Shown piece by piece: positions 36,711 to 45,545 of a stretch of 63,592 nt of DNA (its first letter is position 1; each line of letters starts with the position of its first letter). A program made the position numbers and the translations under genes. Below the pieces are notes generated by a model, which saw only the letters and a program-made list of their open reading frames with translations, did no database searches and was not told the origin of the DNA. This stretch comes from Kiritimatiellales bacterium (GTDB taxonomy: Bacteria > Verrucomicrobiota > Kiritimatiellia > Kiritimatiellales > Pontiellaceae), in NCBI GenBank assembly GCA_003246265.1, contig QKAU01000081.1, forward strand, positions 1 through 63,592, read 5' to 3'.

Positions 36711-37067
36711 CCCACTCCCATGGTTGCACCGGGCACCAGCGGCGCCGACGCCCGAATCCGGAGGCCAATCTACAGGGAACGGAGCGGTCGAAAAATTAAA
36801 TACTCCACGAAAGTTCCTCGCCCAAACCAACGGCAGCTCTTCGCCGCATGAGGCCACCTCAAACCCACCCATCCTGAACGGTCTTGGAACAATTGGGCGG
36901 AAAAATCCTGGGATAAGGGTCAGCCCGCACATGGTAGCGCTTTATCTCGCCTCCCCTACCCGGGTGCTTTTCAGAATAGGCGATGTTGGTGGCGCGGTCG
37001 AGCAGGTCGTACCGGTAGGTGCAGGAACGATCGAGGATCTGGTTTGCGGCACAGGGCGCCAGGCCAC
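36711..37067. other. Intergenic stretch of 357 bp
   Basis: No intact gene is seen on either strand. The 36.96-37.04 kb part holds an RHS-type relic (listed separately). The part next to paralogue B should contain its promoter; no clear -35/-10 pair stands out. Confidence 0.5.
36958..37038 (-). pseudogene. RHS/YD-repeat relic
   Basis: Reading down the minus strand from 37038 gives ILDRSCTYRYDLLDRATNIA and then YSEKHPG. The YxYDxLDRxTNI pattern is the hallmark of RHS (YD) repeats. No start codon, signal or further repeats are attached, and the phrase lies directly downstream of the ychF stop. It is best read as the surviving fragment of a larger RHS-type protein. Confidence 0.6.
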
Positions 37068-38168
37068 CTACACGTTGAAGAGGAATTCGATGACGTCGCC
37101 GTCCTGGACGACGTACTCCTTGCCCTCGGTGCGCAGCAGGCCGGCCTCGCGGCAGGCGGCCTCGCCGCCCTTGGCGATGAAGTCGTCGTAGGCGATGACC
37201 TGGGCGCGGATGAAGCCGCGCTCGAAGTCGGTGTGGATGACGCCGGCGGCGCGCGGCGCGGTGTCGCCGCGCCGGATGGTCCAGGCGCGCGACTCCTTGG
37301 GCCCCTGGGTGAGGTAGCTGATCAGGCCCAGCGTGCGGTAGCCGGTATGGACGATCTGGTCGAGCCCGCTCTCCTGCACGCCGTACTCCTTGAGGAATTC
37401 GGCGCGCTCCTCGTCGGACATGCCGTTGAGGTCCTCCTCCATCTTCGCGCAGATCTTCACCACGTCGGCCCCGCCTTTCGCGGCATAGTCGCGCACGGCC
37501 TGCACGAGGGCGTTGTCCCCGGCAAGGCCGGCCTCGTCGACGTTGCAGCAGTAGATCACCGGCTTGTCGGTCAGCAGTTGAAGCTCCTTGAACGCCCGGC
37601 GGCCCGCCTCGGTCTGGCGGTCGGGGAAGGCGTGGGCCATCCTGCCGGAACCCAGGTGCGCCAGCAACGCCTCGTAGAGCGGGAGCTGCGCGGCGACGGC
37701 CTTGTCGGCCCGCGCCTGCTTCTGGATGCGGCCCAGGCGGTTCTCCAGCATCTGGAAATCGGCCAGGACCAGCTCGGTCTCGATCACCTCGATGTCGCGC
37801 ACCGGATCGATCGAGCCGTCGACATGCACCACGTTGTCGTCCTCGAAGCAGCGCACCACCTCGAGGATGGCGTCGGTCTCGCGGATGTTGGCGAGGAACT
37901 TGTTGCCGAGCCCCTCGCCCTGGCTCGCACCGCGAACGAGACCGGCGATGTCGACGAAATCGACCGTGGCGTGGATGGTCTTCTGCGACTTGGCCATCGC
38001 GGCCAGCTTGTCGAGCCGCGGGTCCGGCACCGGCACGACCGCCTTGTTGGGCTCGATGGTGCAGAACGGGTAGTTGGCGCTCTCCGCGTTCTGCGCGCGG
38101 GTGAGGGCGTTGAAGATGGTGGATTTGCCCACATTGGGCAATCCGACGATTCCGACACTGAGTCCCAT
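37068..38168 (-). CDS. ychF: Redox-regulated ATPase YchF (Obg family)
   Basis: 366 residues, as in E. coli (363). G1 loop GLPNVGKST near the N-terminus, NYPFCTIEPN (switch I), DIAGLVRGAS (G3), and NVDE at the G4 position in place of NKxD, the change that makes YchF prefer ATP over GTP. A TGS-type C-terminal domain ends in VQDGDVIEFLFNV. It binds ribosomes and is linked to stress responses. It starts 17 bp after the T-tract of the fabI terminator, leaving little room for its own promoter. Confidence 0.96.
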   Translation of the reverse strand: MGLSVGIVGLPNVGKSTIFNALTRAQNAESANYPFCTIEPNKAVVPVPDPRLDKLAAMAKSQKTIHATVDFVDIAGLVRGASQGEGLGNKFLANIRETDAILEVVRCFEDDNVVHVDGSIDPVRDIEVIETELVLADFQMLENRLGRIQKQARADKAVAAQLPLYEALLAHLGSGRMAHAFPDRQTEAGRRAFKELQLLTDKPVIYCCNVDEAGLAGDNALVQAVRDYAAKGGADVVKICAKMEEDLNGMSDEERAEFLKEYGVQESGLDQIVHTGYRTLGLISYLTQGPKESRAWTIRRGDTAPRAAGVIHTDFERGFIRAQVIAYDDFIAKGGEAACREAGLLRTEGKEYVVQDGDVIEFLFNV

Positions 38169-38184
38169 GGCGTCCCCTGATACG

Positions 38185-38219
38185 TAAAAAAGCGGGGCGC
38201 GAACCCATTCGCGCCCCGC
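38185..38219 (-). terminator. Strong rho-independent terminator between fabI and ychF
   Basis: A 12-bp perfect stem, GCGGGGCGCGAA (38192-38203) with TTCGCGCCCCGC (38208-38219), and a 4-nt loop. On the minus strand it is followed by TTTTTT (38191-38186). It lies 16 bp after the fabI stop. Confidence 0.9.
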
Positions 38220-38235
38220 GAAACACTCGTCACTT

Positions 38236-39117
38236 CTACTGCTGGTGCGACTTCTGCAGCGCACGCATGCGCTCGAGCCGCTCCTGCGCCAGCTTCTTCT
38301 TCCTGGCCGGCATGCTCTTGAACGGCTTTTCCGTCCGGAGCAGCACCCCGCCGACGTGGTTGGCGCCGCCATCCACGTAGATGGTCTGGCCCGTGATCTT
38401 CTTGGAATACTTGCCCAGCATGAAGACCACGGCGTTCGCGACCTCCTGCTTGTCGTTCACCACGTCCCAGGGGAGCGGGCTCATCTGGCGCCACGTCTTG
38501 GCCAGGTGCGCAAAGTGCGGGATCGACTTGGCGGCCTTGGTCGCCAGGGGGCCGGCGGAGATGGCGTTCACGCGGACGTGCTCCCGGCCGTATTCGCGCG
38601 CCAATGCGCGCACCAGCGCCTCCAGTGCGGCCTTGTTGACGCCCATCCAGTTGTAGTACGGGAAGGCCACCTGCGACTCGAAGGAGAGCGTCACGATCGA
38701 CCCGCCCTTTTCCATCCGCTCCAGCGCAAAGTGCGAAACCGTCGCCAGCGAGGCGCAGCTGATGTGGAACGCCTGCTTGATGTCCTCGACGGCATCCGTG
38801 TACATCTGCTCGCCGAGGCAGGTCTTGGGGTTGGCGAAGCCGATCGAATGCAATACGCCGTTGATTGGACCCGTGTTTTCAAACAGTTCGCGTACTTCGC
38901 TCTCGACGGTGACATCGCAGTAGCGGATATCCATCGCGGCCTTCTCCTCGTCGGTCAGGTCGGGGCTGCGGTCGAAGAAGATGCGCTTCATCCGCTCGCT
39001 CTGGACGGTGTAGATCACCTTGCCGCCCATCTCCTCGACCATTTTGCCGGCGGCATAGGCGATCGAATCGGTGTTCAGCAAGCCCATCACGACAAAGGTA
39101 CTGCCTGGTTCAACCAT
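38236..39117 (-). CDS. fabI: Enoyl-[acyl-carrier-protein] reductase, FabI type
   Basis: A 293-residue NADH-dependent reductase of the last step of fatty-acid elongation. It has the FabI-type substituted nucleotide loop (VVMGLLNTDSIAYAAG), HSIGFA (90-95), and the catalytic Tyr155 and Lys162 in YYNWMGVNK, spaced by six residues as in FabI rather than by three as in ordinary SDRs. The C-terminal 30 residues form a basic tail absent from E. coli FabI (262). GGAG lies seven bases before ATG 39117. It ends in its own strong terminator. Confidence 0.9.
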   Translation of the reverse strand: MVEPGSTFVVMGLLNTDSIAYAAGKMVEEMGGKVIYTVQSERMKRIFFDRSPDLTDEEKAAMDIRYCDVTVESEVRELFENTGPINGVLHSIGFANPKTCLGEQMYTDAVEDIKQAFHISCASLATVSHFALERMEKGGSIVTLSFESQVAFPYYNWMGVNKAALEALVRALAREYGREHVRVNAISAGPLATKAAKSIPHFAHLAKTWRQMSPLPWDVVNDKQEVANAVVFMLGKYSKKITGQTIYVDGGANHVGGVLLRTEKPFKSMPARKKKLAQERLERMRALQKSHQQ

Positions 39118-39280
39118 GGGAAACTCCTTGTGTTTGAAACGGGCGCAAAACTATCACGTTGCCCGAGTATTGCAACCGGCGAGTCCCGGCATTTTCGCGG
39201 CCGGAACCTCCGGAAAGATAGTCTCGACATGCCCGGGCCGGCGCACATAATCCGCGCGTTTCCAATCCAGGGAGGCCCGC

Positions 39281-39874
39281 TTGATCCATCCGCACACGGT
39301 ACTGCGCTTCGTCGACGACACCATCGGCTTCGGCGTTTTCGCCACCCGCCCGATCCCCAAGGGCACCATCGTCTGGGTCCGCGACGCCCTCGACCGCGAG
39401 ATCACCCCGGAGCATGTTGCCGCCCTCGACCCGGAGCTGGCCGAACGCGCCTCCCGCTACTGCTACCGCAACCGCGACGGCCACTATGTGCTCTGCTGGG
39501 ACCACACCCGCTACGTCAACCACAGCTTCACCCCCAACTGCGTCACCACCCCCTACCACCTGGAAATCGCGGTGCGCGACATCGCCGAGGGCGAGGAGCT
39601 TACCAACGACTACGGCACCCTCAACATCGTGGAATCCTTCGAGCCGGTCGACGAGGGCCATGCGCGCAAGACCGTCGAGCCCGACGACCTCGTCCGCCTC
39701 CATGCGCAGTACGACCTCCAGCTCGCCGCCGCCTTCCCGTGCATCGCCGCGGTGGAACAGCCCCTGCTCCCGCTCGTGCCGGCGGCGACCTGGAACACCT
39801 GCCTGCGCATCGCCGAAGGCATCGAACCGATGCGCTCGATCCGCGAATGCCTCCACCTTCCGGCGGGCCGATAG
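39281..39874 (+). CDS. SET-domain protein (lysine methyltransferase type)
   Basis: A 197-residue protein whose first 120 residues form a compact SET domain: GFGVFATRPIPKGTIVW, then YVNHSFTPNC (the NHS SAM/substrate knot) and GEELTNDYG (the catalytic Tyr of the DYG turn). The translation start is TTG 39281, because a GGAGG lies five bases before it and no better ATG exists. Bacterial SET proteins may methylate host or ribosomal proteins; the target is unknown. It is divergent from fabI (163-bp gap) and convergent with gltS, 10 bp apart. Confidence 0.82.
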   Translation: MIHPHTVLRFVDDTIGFGVFATRPIPKGTIVWVRDALDREITPEHVAALDPELAERASRYCYRNRDGHYVLCWDHTRYVNHSFTPNCVTTPYHLEIAVRDIAEGEELTNDYGTLNIVESFEPVDEGHARKTVEPDDLVRLHAQYDLQLAAAFPCIAAVEQPLLPLVPAATWNTCLRIAEGIEPMRSIRECLHLPAGR

Positions 39875-39884
39875 GCTGGCCAGT

Positions 39885-41213
39885 TCAACCGCGCCGGTTC
39901 ATGGCCACCAGCGCGGCCGTCCAGACGGCCATCGCGCCGAGGGCGATGCCGAGCACCGGCCAGCCGCCCCACAGGGCGAGCAGCGGGATCGCGGTACCGG
40001 TCCACAACCCGCCGCCCATGAACGGTTCGTGCAGCAGCTGCTTGGCGGCAAAGGCTTCGGCCGCCGCGGTTTCGTAGTCGGGATCCACCGTCCGCAGCAG
40101 CAGGAGCCCGGTGGCGGTCACCCCCATCGACTGCCCCATCTCCGCGATGCCGCGCTCGAACCAGGCATCCCTGAAGGCCCGGCGGGCGAATGCCGCCAGG
40201 CAGAGGACGTTCCAGCCGATGCCGGCCGCGATCAGGATGAGCAGCGGCAGCCAACCCCGGGCCACGACATCGAGCCGGATGGTGGCGATGGCGGAAACGA
40301 CCAGGAAGTCGAGCGCGCCATTCTGGATCCGCAGCACGAGCCCTTCGTCCATATGCTCGTGCGGATCGAAGCGGTCGGCCAGCCACTGGACCGCCACCCC
40401 GCCGAGCATGCAGAGGGGGAAGAGCGGAAAGCTCTGGAAGATCTCCGCCCCCTTTTCCGGCAGATGCCCGGCCAGGAGAAGCAACCCTTCCTTCATGGCC
40501 CAGCCCAGCAGGATGGCCAGGCCGACGAAGACCAGGTGGAGGGAGAGCGTGCCGATGACATCGCCCGACACCGTCACCTTCCCGGCGGACGGGCGCAGGT
40601 CGCGCGGGATGATGCCCGCCAGCTGCTCGATCTCGAGATTCGGTTGCACCTTGAGTTCGACATGCCCCCTGCGCACCGCCCAGTTGACCATGCCCATGCC
40701 GACGATGATCGCACCCAGGATGCCGCCGGTGGCGGAAGCGAGGGCGAAGTCCTTCATCTCCGGGAAGCCGAGCCGGTCGAAGACCGGCCCGAGGCCGGCG
40801 GCGGTTCCGTGCCCCCCTTCGAAACCGACGGGCATGATCCCGGCGAAGAGGTCGGGCATGTCGAACACGGGACCCAGGAAGAGCAGCACCAAGAGGCATC
40901 CGACCGCATACTGGCCCCAGGCGACGATCTGGCCGTAGGCCAGCTGGCGGCTGCAGCTTTTCCAGACCCGTGCCACCGGTGGCAGGCGGCGGCCCAGGAA
41001 GAGGGAGGCGAAGACGATGTTGATCAGCAGGCCCGGCAGGCTGTTCCATCCGGCAACGGCTTCGGCAGGCAGGTCGAAGAGCTGGAGAAGGCAGAGCCCC
41101 AGGAGGCCGGCGACGACGCTGGCGGGCAGGTAGAGGCGCCGGAGGAGCGCGATCTTCCGGCGCAGCCAGTAGCCCGCCCCCAGCAGCAGGCAGAGCAGTC
41201 CGAACGAAAGCAT
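39885..41213 (-). CDS. gltS: Sodium/glutamate symporter GltS family
   Basis: 442 residues with about 11 membrane helices and two re-entrant segments. The hallmark GFEGGHGTAAGL (about 129-140) and the corresponding second-half motif around GMAVTATGLLLL-like sequence place it in the ESS family of Na+-coupled glutamate transporters. An AGGAGGGGA SD immediately precedes the ATG. It begins 39 bp downstream of the autotransporter stop, so both could be on one transcript. Substrate specificity beyond acidic amino acids is not provable from the motif. Confidence 0.82.
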   Translation of the reverse strand: MLSFGLLCLLLGAGYWLRRKIALLRRLYLPASVVAGLLGLCLLQLFDLPAEAVAGWNSLPGLLINIVFASLFLGRRLPPVARVWKSCSRQLAYGQIVAWGQYAVGCLLVLLFLGPVFDMPDLFAGIMPVGFEGGHGTAAGLGPVFDRLGFPEMKDFALASATGGILGAIIVGMGMVNWAVRRGHVELKVQPNLEIEQLAGIIPRDLRPSAGKVTVSGDVIGTLSLHLVFVGLAILLGWAMKEGLLLLAGHLPEKGAEIFQSFPLFPLCMLGGVAVQWLADRFDPHEHMDEGLVLRIQNGALDFLVVSAIATIRLDVVARGWLPLLILIAAGIGWNVLCLAAFARRAFRDAWFERGIAEMGQSMGVTATGLLLLRTVDPDYETAAAEAFAAKQLLHEPFMGGGLWTGTAIPLLALWGGWPVLGIALGAMAVWTAALVAMNRRG

Positions 41214-41252
41214 TCCCCTCCTCCGTGGGGGCCGCCCGGCCGGCGGCCGCCA

Positions 41253-44200
41253 TCAAAACATGAGGTCGAGCATGAGCGAGCCGGTGTGCTCCTCGTAGCC
41301 GTCCGCGAAGCGGCCGTTGTAGCCGACGCCGATCTCCATGTAGTCGGTGCAGGTCCAGCCCAGCCCGGCGCCGATCCCGAAGGTGTCCTCGGCCGGCGCG
41401 ATGCGCGCCAGGTCGACGGCCGGAATCCGGTTGTCCGACAGGGTCGAATAGATCTCGTCCTGCAGGAATTCGTGGGCCCATTCGGCGTAGCCGGTGGCCT
41501 GGATGCGGCCGATAGGCGTGTCGACGCGCTGGCGGACCTTCAGGCCGAGGGCCGATTCCAGCCAGGTGTGCGAGTCGGCTTCGACCTGCAGCCGGCTGCC
41601 CTGCGACTCGGTTTCCGTGTGCCCGTCGGTCCGCGCATAGAGCGCGTGGAGGCCGGCATAGGGCGCGAGCGCGAACGCCTTGTAGCGGTAGTACTGGCCG
41701 ACATCGAGATAGGCCCCCGCCGCGCCGCCGCGGTAGGAGGCCGATCCCCGGTAGTTCTCCTCGAGCCGCAGCGTCTCGTAGTTGGAACGCCCCGCCGCCA
41801 GCAGCGCATCGACATACAGCCCCTCCTTGCCGACCCACTCGCCATAGGCGCCAAGCCAGTAGGTTTCGCTGTCCATCTGCTCGTCGGCGCTGGTCCGCGC
41901 GGCGGAGCGCGCGTAGGTATAGTTGAGGCCCAGCGTCAGCGCCTCGCCCACCAGGCGGTCGGCCCCGATGGTTGTTCCGTTGTTGTTGAGGGTAAACGCC
42001 CGCGAAGCCCCCTGGGCATCGTAGTCGCCCTGCCCCCCGTATTGCTGGATCCAGAGATGCATGTCGAAGATCGCGTTCTGCTCGCCGGGCCCGTAGGCGC
42101 CGGTCGGCGCATTGGTGCTGGCCATGAGATAGGCTTCCTGCGGAATGGCATGGGCGGTCGCCACCAGGTTCCGCCGCAGCTGCCGGGTGCGCGAGAAGAC
42201 CGTGTCCTTCATCCCGCGGAAACCGGCGCGCACCCCCTCGAAACCGGCATAGGCCAGCGAGGAACTGAACTTGCCGTCGTTGGCGGCCAGCCGCACGGTG
42301 ACGGTGCTTGCGCCGATATCCAGGAAGGCGTCGTAGAGCAGCAGGCGGTCCACGAGACTCGTCGTGGCGAATCCGTTCACCAGCCCGGCGTCGGCGGAAA
42401 GGATCGTAGCCTGCAGGTTGGTAGGCGCGTTCCATACTTCGATGTCGGCCGCCAAGCCCAAGAGGTCGACCGGGTTCGCGCCGCCGAATGCCAGCTCGTC
42501 GTGCGCGTCGCCGTCGACCCGCGCCCGGTAGACCGTGCCCGACGAGGTGAAGTTCCCGGCGATCTCCAGCCGGCCCAGGTCCGAATCGGCGGACATCGGG
42601 TCGATGATGCCACCCTGCATGTCGACCGTGCCGAAGGCGTCGAGCGCGCCATAGCCCGCCAAGGTGCTGTTGGTCGTGGCCAGCTGCTGGAAATTGACAT
42701 ACTGCCACGCATTCGACCCCTCGACCAGCATGAGCCCATCCCGCACGGCCACCGTATTGTTGAAACCGGAGTCGGCTTTGAAGATGATCCCTTGGTCGAT
42801 GCCGATGTCCTGGCCGGTGAATGACAACAGGCTGTTGCCCGGACCAAAGGCGATGGTGCCCGTGCCGAGGATGGAGGTGTTGCTCGCCACGTTCATGGCA
42901 TGGCCCACCTCGACCCGCCCGTCCGAAACCAGGGCAAGGGTGTTGCCGGATGCCAGCGAGAGGTCGTTGTCCACACGCCACAGCGTGTTGGAGTTTTCAA
43001 CGCGCACCTGGTTCCCTGCCGCGGTGGCGGTGCCGATGTAGGCATTGCCTTCCACCACATTGGTCGCGCCATCGGCCAGCAACAGGAAATTGCCGGTGCC
43101 GTCGTGCCCGATCCACAGGTCGCCGGTGTTGGTCCAGACCGAGCCGCTGCGCAGGGCGATCGAGTTGGTTCCGGAACCGGCATCCCAGCCGATGTAGGTG
43201 GTGCCGCTCTTCATCCGCGCGCCGTTCTTCAACACCAGCTCGCTGTTCGCGGAATCCAGCCCCACGATCCACCCCGAGCCGCTGCTCCATGTTCCCCCGT
43301 CGAGGGTCAGGTCGCGCTCGCCGTCCAGATAGGTGTAGTCGCTTCCGCCGATGTTCGTGGTGGCCATGCCCGCAAGGTTTCCGCCCACCGAAAGATGTCC
43401 GCCTTCGGCCCAGTTGAAGCCGTTGGCGGAAAAGGCCGCCACGTTGAAGTTGGTGCCGATGGCGAAGAAGCCGCCGCGTTGCAGGTCCAGGTAGCTGCCG
43501 TCCGCAATTGCAAGATCGCCTACGGAAACCGAGCCGCCGCTGCGAATGATGTTCGTCCCCGTCGTGGCGGCACCGGTCCCGAGATGGAGCATGCCTTCCA
43601 CATCCACCGATCCATTGCCCACGACCAGCAGGGCGCCGTTGGCCGAAGCCACCAGCAGGCCGCTGCCCGGAAGATTGGTCTGCACCTCGCCGACCACCAC
43701 CCAGCCGCCGTCTTCGACCGCCAGCCGGTTGCCGCCGCCGGCGTTGACCAGGTTGGTGCCGGACCAGTAGGCCCCGACATGCAGGGCTCCGCCCGTGTTC
43801 ACCCAGGCCGATCCGGCGCCGGAAACCGTCGCGGAGTTGTTGGCCGAGGTCCCTCCCCAGCCGATGTAGCCGTCGACGTTCCGGACCGTTCCCCCGTTCG
43901 TGATGGCCAGGTCGCTGCCGGATCCGTTGTAGCCCACGACCAGGTTGGTCCCGGAGAGGTTCCATACGGCGCCCGGACCGTCGAGCGTCAGGTCGCGGCC
44001 TCCGTCGAGGATCGCCGCGACGCCGGCTTCGTTCGAGGTGGTCCCCATGCCGGCCAAGGTGCCGCCCACGGAAAGGTTTCCGCCCGACGTCCAGGCGAGG
44101 TTGCCGTGGGACGCCACGTTGAAATCGCCCGACATGGCGAGGGTGCCGCCGGAGGCGAGGTTGAAGGTGCCGCCCGTGGCGATGTCGAGCAGGTCCGCCT

Positions 44201-45443
44201 CGACGCGACCGCCCGACTGGACGGTGACGCTGTTGCCGTTGGTGGCGACGTATAGCGATCCGTTGTTGACCCATGTCGATCCGCTGCCCGAGACCAGTAC
44301 CGCGTTGTTGGTGCCCGCCACCCGGCCGTTGTTGTTGGTGAGCGCTCCTCCGCCGAGGAGGGTGAGCCGATTGCCCGTTCCTTCCAACATGAAGTCGCCG
44401 CCCGGTGTCCAATCGCCGCCGTCAAGCACGAGCGTGCGCTCCGTTCCGTCGAGGCCGTTGCTCTTGGTGAGCTTGCCGCCTACCGACAGCGTGCCCCCGC
44501 TGTTCCAGGCGACGTTGGACTGCGCATCGGCATCGTAGTCGCCGGTAATCGACAAGGTGCCGCCGCGGGCGATGGAAAGGCTGCTCCCGGCCGCCACGAT
44601 CAGGTCCGCGGCTTCGATGGTGCCGTTGTTCGTGACGATCGCCGACCCCGCCAGCCCGTTGGTGCTGCCCAGGAAGAATCCGCCGGAGGTCGACAACGTG
44701 GAGCCGTTGTCCACCACAACGGACACCCCGCCGCCCGAACCGGCCGCAATGCCGCCGTCGGCCGAAGCCAGCCCATTGGTGGCGATGCCGCCCACGAGCA
44801 CCCACCCCTTGTTGGTGGTCGAGAGGTTGCCGGCGGAACCGAGCCCCACCGTCAACCCGTTCGGACCGGTGTCCCAGGTCCCCCCATCCAGTACCAGGTT
44901 GCGGTTGCCGTTGAGAAAGGCGGCGCCGTTCGAGACGGTCATGCCGGTCAGGTTTCCGCCCACCGAAAGCGTGCCCCCGCTGCTCCATGCGACATTGGAC
45001 TGCGCATGGGCATCATAGTCGCCAGTGATCGCCAGGGTGCCGCCGGAGGAGAGGTTGAAGGCATTGCCTTCGGCCACCGCGAGATCGTCGGCAACGATGC
45101 GGCCACCCTCGTAGACCCAGACCGCGTTGTCCGCGTTTCCGGCCGCACCGACCCGCAGGATGCCGGCATTGGTCCATGCGGCCCCGTCGCCATGGACATA
45201 GACGATGTTGCTGTAGGCGCTGGCCAGGGCCCCGACGTAGCCGTCGGCATTGAGGACCGATCCTCCCTCGACCACCTGCATCCAGTTGCCGGTGGTGGCG
45301 TTGCCGACCACCAGGTCCAGGCCCGAAATGTCCCAGGCCGTCCTGATGGTCTGGTTGGTGCCGTTTTCAAGGAGGTTCGTATATTGCGCATGCGCCCCGA
45401 TGGCGAACCAAAGGAGGATGCAGGCCGTCAAGAATCGTTTCAT
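41253..45443 (-). CDS. Very large autotransporter with repeat passenger and C-terminal barrel
   Basis: 1396 residues: signal peptide (1-19), a passenger of about 1100 residues rich in Gly, Asn, Ser and Thr with a beta-helix pattern, and a C-terminal autotransporter barrel from about 1130, ending in LMLDLMF with the terminal Phe required for outer-membrane insertion. At least four degenerate passenger units share GGTLxITGDYDAxxQSNVAW and SGGxLSVGGNL phrases. Such proteins are exported by type V secretion and serve as adhesins or surface enzymes; no catalytic motif was seen. ATG 45443 begins the signal peptide with GGAG upstream. Confidence 0.82.
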   Translation of the reverse strand: MKRFLTACILLWFAIGAHAQYTNLLENGTNQTIRTAWDISGLDLVVGNATTGNWMQVVEGGSVLNADGYVGALASAYSNIVYVHGDGAAWTNAGILRVGAAGNADNAVWVYEGGRIVADDLAVAEGNAFNLSSGGTLAITGDYDAHAQSNVAWSSGGTLSVGGNLTGMTVSNGAAFLNGNRNLVLDGGTWDTGPNGLTVGLGSAGNLSTTNKGWVLVGGIATNGLASADGGIAAGSGGGVSVVVDNGSTLSTSGGFFLGSTNGLAGSAIVTNNGTIEAADLIVAAGSSLSIARGGTLSITGDYDADAQSNVAWNSGGTLSVGGKLTKSNGLDGTERTLVLDGGDWTPGGDFMLEGTGNRLTLLGGGALTNNNGRVAGTNNAVLVSGSGSTWVNNGSLYVATNGNSVTVQSGGRVEADLLDIATGGTFNLASGGTLAMSGDFNVASHGNLAWTSGGNLSVGGTLAGMGTTSNEAGVAAILDGGRDLTLDGPGAVWNLSGTNLVVGYNGSGSDLAITNGGTVRNVDGYIGWGGTSANNSATVSGAGSAWVNTGGALHVGAYWSGTNLVNAGGGNRLAVEDGGWVVVGEVQTNLPGSGLLVASANGALLVVGNGSVDVEGMLHLGTGAATTGTNIIRSGGSVSVGDLAIADGSYLDLQRGGFFAIGTNFNVAAFSANGFNWAEGGHLSVGGNLAGMATTNIGGSDYTYLDGERDLTLDGGTWSSGSGWIVGLDSANSELVLKNGARMKSGTTYIGWDAGSGTNSIALRSGSVWTNTGDLWIGHDGTGNFLLLADGATNVVEGNAYIGTATAAGNQVRVENSNTLWRVDNDLSLASGNTLALVSDGRVEVGHAMNVASNTSILGTGTIAFGPGNSLLSFTGQDIGIDQGIIFKADSGFNNTVAVRDGLMLVEGSNAWQYVNFQQLATTNSTLAGYGALDAFGTVDMQGGIIDPMSADSDLGRLEIAGNFTSSGTVYRARVDGDAHDELAFGGANPVDLLGLAADIEVWNAPTNLQATILSADAGLVNGFATTSLVDRLLLYDAFLDIGASTVTVRLAANDGKFSSSLAYAGFEGVRAGFRGMKDTVFSRTRQLRRNLVATAHAIPQEAYLMASTNAPTGAYGPGEQNAIFDMHLWIQQYGGQGDYDAQGASRAFTLNNNGTTIGADRLVGEALTLGLNYTYARSAARTSADEQMDSETYWLGAYGEWVGKEGLYVDALLAAGRSNYETLRLEENYRGSASYRGGAAGAYLDVGQYYRYKAFALAPYAGLHALYARTDGHTETESQGSRLQVEADSHTWLESALGLKVRQRVDTPIGRIQATGYAEWAHEFLQDEIYSTLSDNRIPAVDLARIAPAEDTFGIGAGLGWTCTDYMEIGVGYNGRFADGYEEHTGSLMLDLMF
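43370..45060. repeat. Internal degenerate repeats of the autotransporter passenger
   Basis: The phrase encoding GGTLSVGGNL preceded by GDYDA-QSNVAW recurs four times, around 44.95, 44.50, 44.10 and 43.40 kb. The first two copies are nearly identical over about 70 bp at the DNA level, the others only at the protein level. Such repeats invite recombination and length variation of the surface domain. Confidence 0.6.
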
Positions 45444-45490
45444 GCCATAGGCTCCGGGATTCCAAATGGTGGAAAAAACAGGGGCGGAGC

Positions 45491-45512
45491 ATATAGGAAC
45501 GCCCGAAGGGCG
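45491..45512 (-). terminator. Weak terminator-like hairpin between the secreted protein and autotransporter genes
   Basis: CGCCC-TTC-GGGCG stem on the minus strand, with TTCCTATAT after it; a modest 5-bp stem and a poor T-tract. It lies about 35 bp after the stop of the upstream gene at 45546. Confidence 0.3.
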
Positions 45513-45545
45513 AACAAGGATTATCACGGCCGGATGGACGGCCCC

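Noticed and set aside
39414-42824. Plus-strand open frame of over 1100 codons over gltS and the autotransporter
   Set aside because: It is antisense to two well-supported genes, has Pro/Arg/Ala-rich nonsense composition and shows no domain; long shadow frames are expected in GC-rich DNA.
39610-42981. Minus-strand open frame of 1123 codons in another frame
   Set aside because: It overlaps gltS and the autotransporter on the same strand in a shifted frame, with Arg/Gly-rich low-complexity sequence and no motifs.
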